A stretch of 8,145 nucleotides of DNA, from NCBI GenBank assembly GCA_027019845.1, contig JALUWE010000418.1:1-8145 (forward strand), in the 5' to 3' direction. The notes beneath the pieces were generated by a model. It made no database searches. It had not been told where the DNA came from and saw nothing but the letters and a program-made list of their open reading frames with translations. Below are positions 5,838 through 8,145 of this stretch, piece by piece (the stretch's first letter is position 1; the number at the start of each line of letters is the position of its first letter). Origin of the DNA: Anaerolineales bacterium (GTDB taxonomy: Bacteria; Chloroflexota; Anaerolineae; Anaerolineales; JABWBV01). The position numbers were made by a program, and so were the translations under genes.

Positions 5838-5935
5838 TTGAGACCTCACAGGTCTACTACCACACGATGCAGGAAGATTTTACCCAAAATAGATTGCATC
5901 CGGGCATCTCATGCGCTTTGAGACCTGTGAGGTCT
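5838..5935. repeat. Paired hairpins in nested inverted arrangement; possible bidirectional terminator
   Basis: Two 15-bp elements, AGACCTCACAGGTCT (5841-5855) and AGACCTGTGAGGTCT (5921-5935), are exact reverse complements of each other, and each is also a 6-bp hairpin with a 3-nt loop. Both are preceded by TTG. Between them is a further stem: GATGCA (5866-5871) pairs with TGCATC (5895-5900), and inside it ATTTT (5877-5881) pairs with AAAAT (5886-5890) around ACCC. The element fills the gap between two convergent genes, so ending transcription from both sides is a reasonable guess. There is no clear U-tract after the outer hairpins. The AGACCTGTGAGGTCT motif also looks like a dispersed repeat. 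Confidence 0.65.
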
Positions 5936-5967
5936 GGGTGCTTTCAAGTGTGTAAGTCCTGAAAATA

Positions 5968-6966
5968 TTACTTCCTCCGGCTGTAGTAAATGTCGATGCC
6001 CGGTGTGCCGTCCTCGCGCCAGAAGATTTGGGCGAAGATCAGTTCGCTGCCGTCCGCGGTCATGGACAGCTCCGCAATCGGGGTCGGGTTGCTGATGAAC
6101 AGCTCCGGTTCACTCCATTGGTAGCCCTCTTCGTCCAGGCGGCGCAGGCGGTAAATCTGGATCAGTTCCAGATCGGGGTAATCACGGCTGGAGGTGATGT
6201 AGAGGGTGTTGCAGTCGTCGGTCAGGAAGGCCTGGGAGTCCTGGATGCCGTCCACATCTTCGGCGTTGACCGGGTAGGGGGCCAGCTCGAACGGCCCCTG
6301 GAAGCCGTTGGCCGCCGCGTCGCGCATCACGCACAGGTTGGTGTCGCCGGGACAGTCGAACCACAGCTCGTCTTTGGCTTCGCAGTATTCGGGGTTGTCC
6401 ACACCCTGGTCCTCAAGGCCAAACAACCGTTCGCCGTTGCGGAAGATGGCGATAGGTACATCCTTTCCCTGCTCGAAGGATTCGCGGTTGGTGGTGTAGA
6501 ACAGGTCGCCGGAGAGCGAGAGGGAGGCGCAGCACTCCAGCGCGGGGCTGTCGTTGTCCGAGATGGGGTGTACGTAGCGGCTGACGAAGGGACGCGGGCT
6601 GATGTACAGCTTGCCATCGACGCCTTGCGCTACCGCTTCGGCGGGATTGTTGACCACCATTTCCGTTACCTGTTCCGCGGCGGAGATCAGGTCGGGGTAG
6701 GGATGGTAAAAGAAGATAATCTGGCTGCCGTCGCGAGTGATGTAGGGCGAATCTTCCCAGCCGTCATCGTTGAAGGGCAGTTTGATCGGCGTGGACCAAC
6801 CGGGTTCGCGGATGACGGCGCTGCCGGGTTGGCCTTCGGGGTAGACCTGCCTCGGCGCGGGGGTGGATTCCGGCGCGGGGGTGGCCGGCACCGCAGTTAC
6901 GGTAGCCGCCTCGCCACAGGCCAGCGCGGCGAGCAGCAGAACGAGGAAGGGGAAGATGTTTTTCAT
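5968..6966 (-). CDS. Surface lipoprotein with PD40/WD40-like beta-propeller
   Basis: A 332-residue lipoprotein. Residues 1-16 are the signal peptide, Cys17 (LLAALAC) is the anchor, and a Pro/Thr/Ala linker runs to about 40. The body shows at least four TolB/PD40-type blade motifs: SPYITRDGSQIIFFY (73-87), ASLSLSGDLFYTTNR (147-161), SQAFLTDDCNTLYITSSRD (244-262) and AELSMTADGSELIFA (298-312), ending DIYYSRR. PD40 propellers usually bind proteins or glycans and have no catalytic site of their own. The ATG at 6966 overlaps the stop of the GH99-like gene (ATGA) and has a good AAGGAG site at 6980-6975, 8 nt away, inside the end of that gene. A longer in-frame reading to 7110 is rejected because it would bury the signal peptide. 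Likely role: a surface-anchored partner of the upstream GH99-like protein. Confidence 0.88.
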   Translation of the reverse strand: MKNIFPFLVLLLAALACGEAATVTAVPATPAPESTPAPRQVYPEGQPGSAVIREPGWSTPIKLPFNDDGWEDSPYITRDGSQIIFFYHPYPDLISAAEQVTEMVVNNPAEAVAQGVDGKLYISPRPFVSRYVHPISDNDSPALECCASLSLSGDLFYTTNRESFEQGKDVPIAIFRNGERLFGLEDQGVDNPEYCEAKDELWFDCPGDTNLCVMRDAAANGFQGPFELAPYPVNAEDVDGIQDSQAFLTDDCNTLYITSSRDYPDLELIQIYRLRRLDEEGYQWSEPELFISNPTPIAELSMTADGSELIFAQIFWREDGTPGIDIYYSRRK

Positions 6967-8145
6967 GGGGTGCACTCCTTTTCGCCACGCCAGGCGCAGG
7001 CGTATGCCCAGGTGGCTTGCAGGTAATCGAAGCGGGAGGGCGGGTAGGTGTCGGAGGGTTCGATTTCGGTGCCCTCCGCCCATTCGTTCCAGGATGTGAC
7101 CACAATCCAATCGGGGAATTGCTCCAGCGCGTCTTCCCAGCGCACGCGGTAGTATGTGCCGTACTCGCCCGGCGCGCCGTAGTCGCGCGGCAGGGGGACG
7201 TACTCTTCGGTGCGGAAGACCTGTGCGCCCTCCCAGCCGGTCACCACCGGCAGGGCCAGCGGCAGGCCGCGTTCGCGCGCCGCCCAGGCGCTCGCCCGGT
7301 ACGCCAGACGCCGCCGGTCACGCAGCGCGTAGGGAGACAGCCCCAGCGGCGATTCTTGCGTTTCCTCTACGTCCAGGTCGTGGTAGATGCCCTCGAAGCC
7401 GCTCTCGAAGACCCAGGCGGTTTCGCCCGGCCCGCTCCACAGGAAGTAGGGCACGCCCGCCTGGTCGGCGATGGCGCGGATGGCCGCCCAGGATTCCGCA
7501 TCCGGGAAGCGTTGCAACACCACGCCGTCCACAAAGATGACGACCTGCTCCTCGCCGTCCCGCGAGATGGTGAGCGCGGCGGGGTGCTGCCCCACGGCTT
7601 CAAGCACCTTCCTCAGGTGGGTGCCCACTTTCTTGATGTCGGCCTGCATGTCGTACTCCCAGCCGCTGTTGGGCGGCTCGTAGAGCGGGGCAACCCAAAA
7701 GCCGATTTGCTGCGCGGCCGGTAGAGCGGCTTCGGCCAGGAAGCGCAGCTCGCGCGGCTCATCGCCGTTGACGGAGACAGCGAAGCCGTCCAGGCCATAA
7801 GCCTTCGCCAGCGCCATCTGTTCGGCCACGAAACGGGCATCCTGCTGGTCGTAAATCCAGCCGCTGCGTCCGGCGTCGTCCGTCACCTGCTGCCAACAGG
7901 CGGTTTCGCGGTAGATGACCTCGTCGCCGTCCTGGAAGATGGGGGTATGGCCGGTGGAGAGCAGCCATTGGCCGTTCAGCTCACGCCGCCAGGCGTAGGG
8001 GTCTTCGCCGCAGCCGAACTCTTCTTCGGAGCGCCACCACTGGTAGTAGAAGGCCAGCAGCCGCGGCGGCAGCGCGGCCGCGGGTTCCGGCAGGGGCATC
8101 GGGTCGGCGGCGCACAGGTCGAGCGCGGCGGTCTGGTACTCCTCT
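6963..8145 (-). CDS. GH99/WbsX-like glycan-active protein, 5' end beyond window
   Basis: The frame is open to the right edge, so the gene is partial. Counted from the in-frame ATG at 8099, 378 residues are visible. That ATG has no ribosome binding site, and 15 more sense codons lie upstream of it (starting EEYQT), so the true start and any signal peptide are probably outside. The fold looks like the GH99 endo-mannosidase/WbsX (beta/alpha)8 barrel: LLAFYYQWW (14-22) as strand 1, MALAKAYGLDGFAVSVNGDE (95-114), VVIFVDGVV (186-194), EGIYHDLD (236-243), and VVTSWNEWAEGTEIEPS (333-349). In GH99 the NEW-x-EG motif holds the two active-site glutamates, here E339 and E342, both present. WbsX-like members occur in polysaccharide gene clusters, and the exact substrate is not readable. 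It is coupled by ATGA to the PD40 lipoprotein gene. Membership of the superfamily is fairly sure; true mannosidase activity is inference. Confidence 0.85.
   Translation of the reverse strand, partial: EEYQTAALDLCAADPMPLPEPAAALPPRLLAFYYQWWRSEEEFGCGEDPYAWRRELNGQWLLSTGHTPIFQDGDEVIYRETACWQQVTDDAGRSGWIYDQQDARFVAEQMALAKAYGLDGFAVSVNGDEPRELRFLAEAALPAAQQIGFWVAPLYEPPNSGWEYDMQADIKKVGTHLRKVLEAVGQHPAALTISRDGEEQVVIFVDGVVLQRFPDAESWAAIRAIADQAGVPYFLWSGPGETAWVFESGFEGIYHDLDVEETQESPLGLSPYALRDRRRLAYRASAWAARERGLPLALPVVTGWEGAQVFRTEEYVPLPRDYGAPGEYGTYYRVRWEDALEQFPDWIVVTSWNEWAEGTEIEPSDTYPPSRFDYLQATWAYACAWRGEKECTP
6975..6980 (-). promoter_or_regulatory. Ribosome binding site for the PD40 lipoprotein
   Basis: AAGGAG on the - strand, 8 nt before the ATG at 6966, lies within the last codons of the GH99-like gene. 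It fixes the start at 6966 and implies that the two genes share one transcript. Confidence 0.7.

Noticed and set aside
4764..5849. A 361-codon minus-strand frame opposite the DUF4058 gene
   Set aside because: It is antisense to a clear DUF4058 gene, and its C-terminal part translates the REP-like repeat, a common source of false proteins.
5838..5935. Insertion-sequence ends or a miniature transposable element
   Set aside because: There is no transposase, no visible target-site duplication, and the hairpins could equally be a terminator. It is kept only as a repeat.
6028..7724. Long + strand frames opposite the PD40 lipoprotein and GH99-like genes
   Set aside because: They are antisense shadows with biased composition. 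The - strand genes have signal peptides, motifs and coupled starts.
1..8145. tRNA, rRNA, riboswitch or integrase-type mobile genes
   Set aside because: No cloverleaf, conserved rRNA segment, known riboswitch core or recombinase motif was noticed by reading either strand.

Overview
The window is a GC-rich bacterial chromosome segment with seven genes. The likeliest source is a Chloroflexota (Anaerolineae-like) genome. This rests on several things together: secreted lipoproteins with an LLAALAC-type lipobox and proline/threonine linkers, a DUF4058 protein, a GH99/WbsX-like protein, and dispersed intergenic repeats of kinds often seen in such genomes. That assignment is inference; there is no rRNA or marker gene here.

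Layout. On the + strand at the left, a promoter-like sequence (37-67) precedes a two-gene unit: an uncharacterised protein with two membrane helices (90-854) and, 6 bp later, a 12-helix major facilitator superfamily (MFS) transporter (861-2153). A 107-bp convergent gap holds little but a tandem array whose unit length grades from 7 to 10 bp and back, and which contains a G-quadruplex motif. The next unit is on the - strand: a tiny 48-residue lipoprotein (4767-4621) whose stop overlaps (ATGA) the start of a large DUF4185-like lipoprotein (4624-2261). A divergent gap (4768-5000) contains a perfect 28-bp palindrome and a REP-like repeat with the CATTCTGAGGG core. A DUF4058 gene follows on + (5001-5816). 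A convergent 151-bp gap contains paired hairpins. The last unit is again on -: a GH99/WbsX-like protein, cut by the right edge (8145-6963), coupled by ATGA to a PD40/WD40-like beta-propeller lipoprotein (6966-5968).

How the genes fit together. Both - strand units look like cell-surface modules. Each ends in a lipoprotein that starts at an ATGA overlap, and the two larger lipoproteins share nearly the same signal-peptide DNA. The GH99-like and DUF4185 proteins suggest polysaccharide handling outside the membrane, but no substrate can be read from sequence. The + strand pair may be a transporter with a membrane partner of unknown role. The DUF4058 gene stands alone and resembles the Uma2/PD-(D/E)XK nuclease-like fold.

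I do not see a clear new defence or mobile system. The best candidates for something undescribed are the overlooked small lipoprotein, the graded repeat array with its quadruplex motif, and the possible nuclease-like core of DUF4058.
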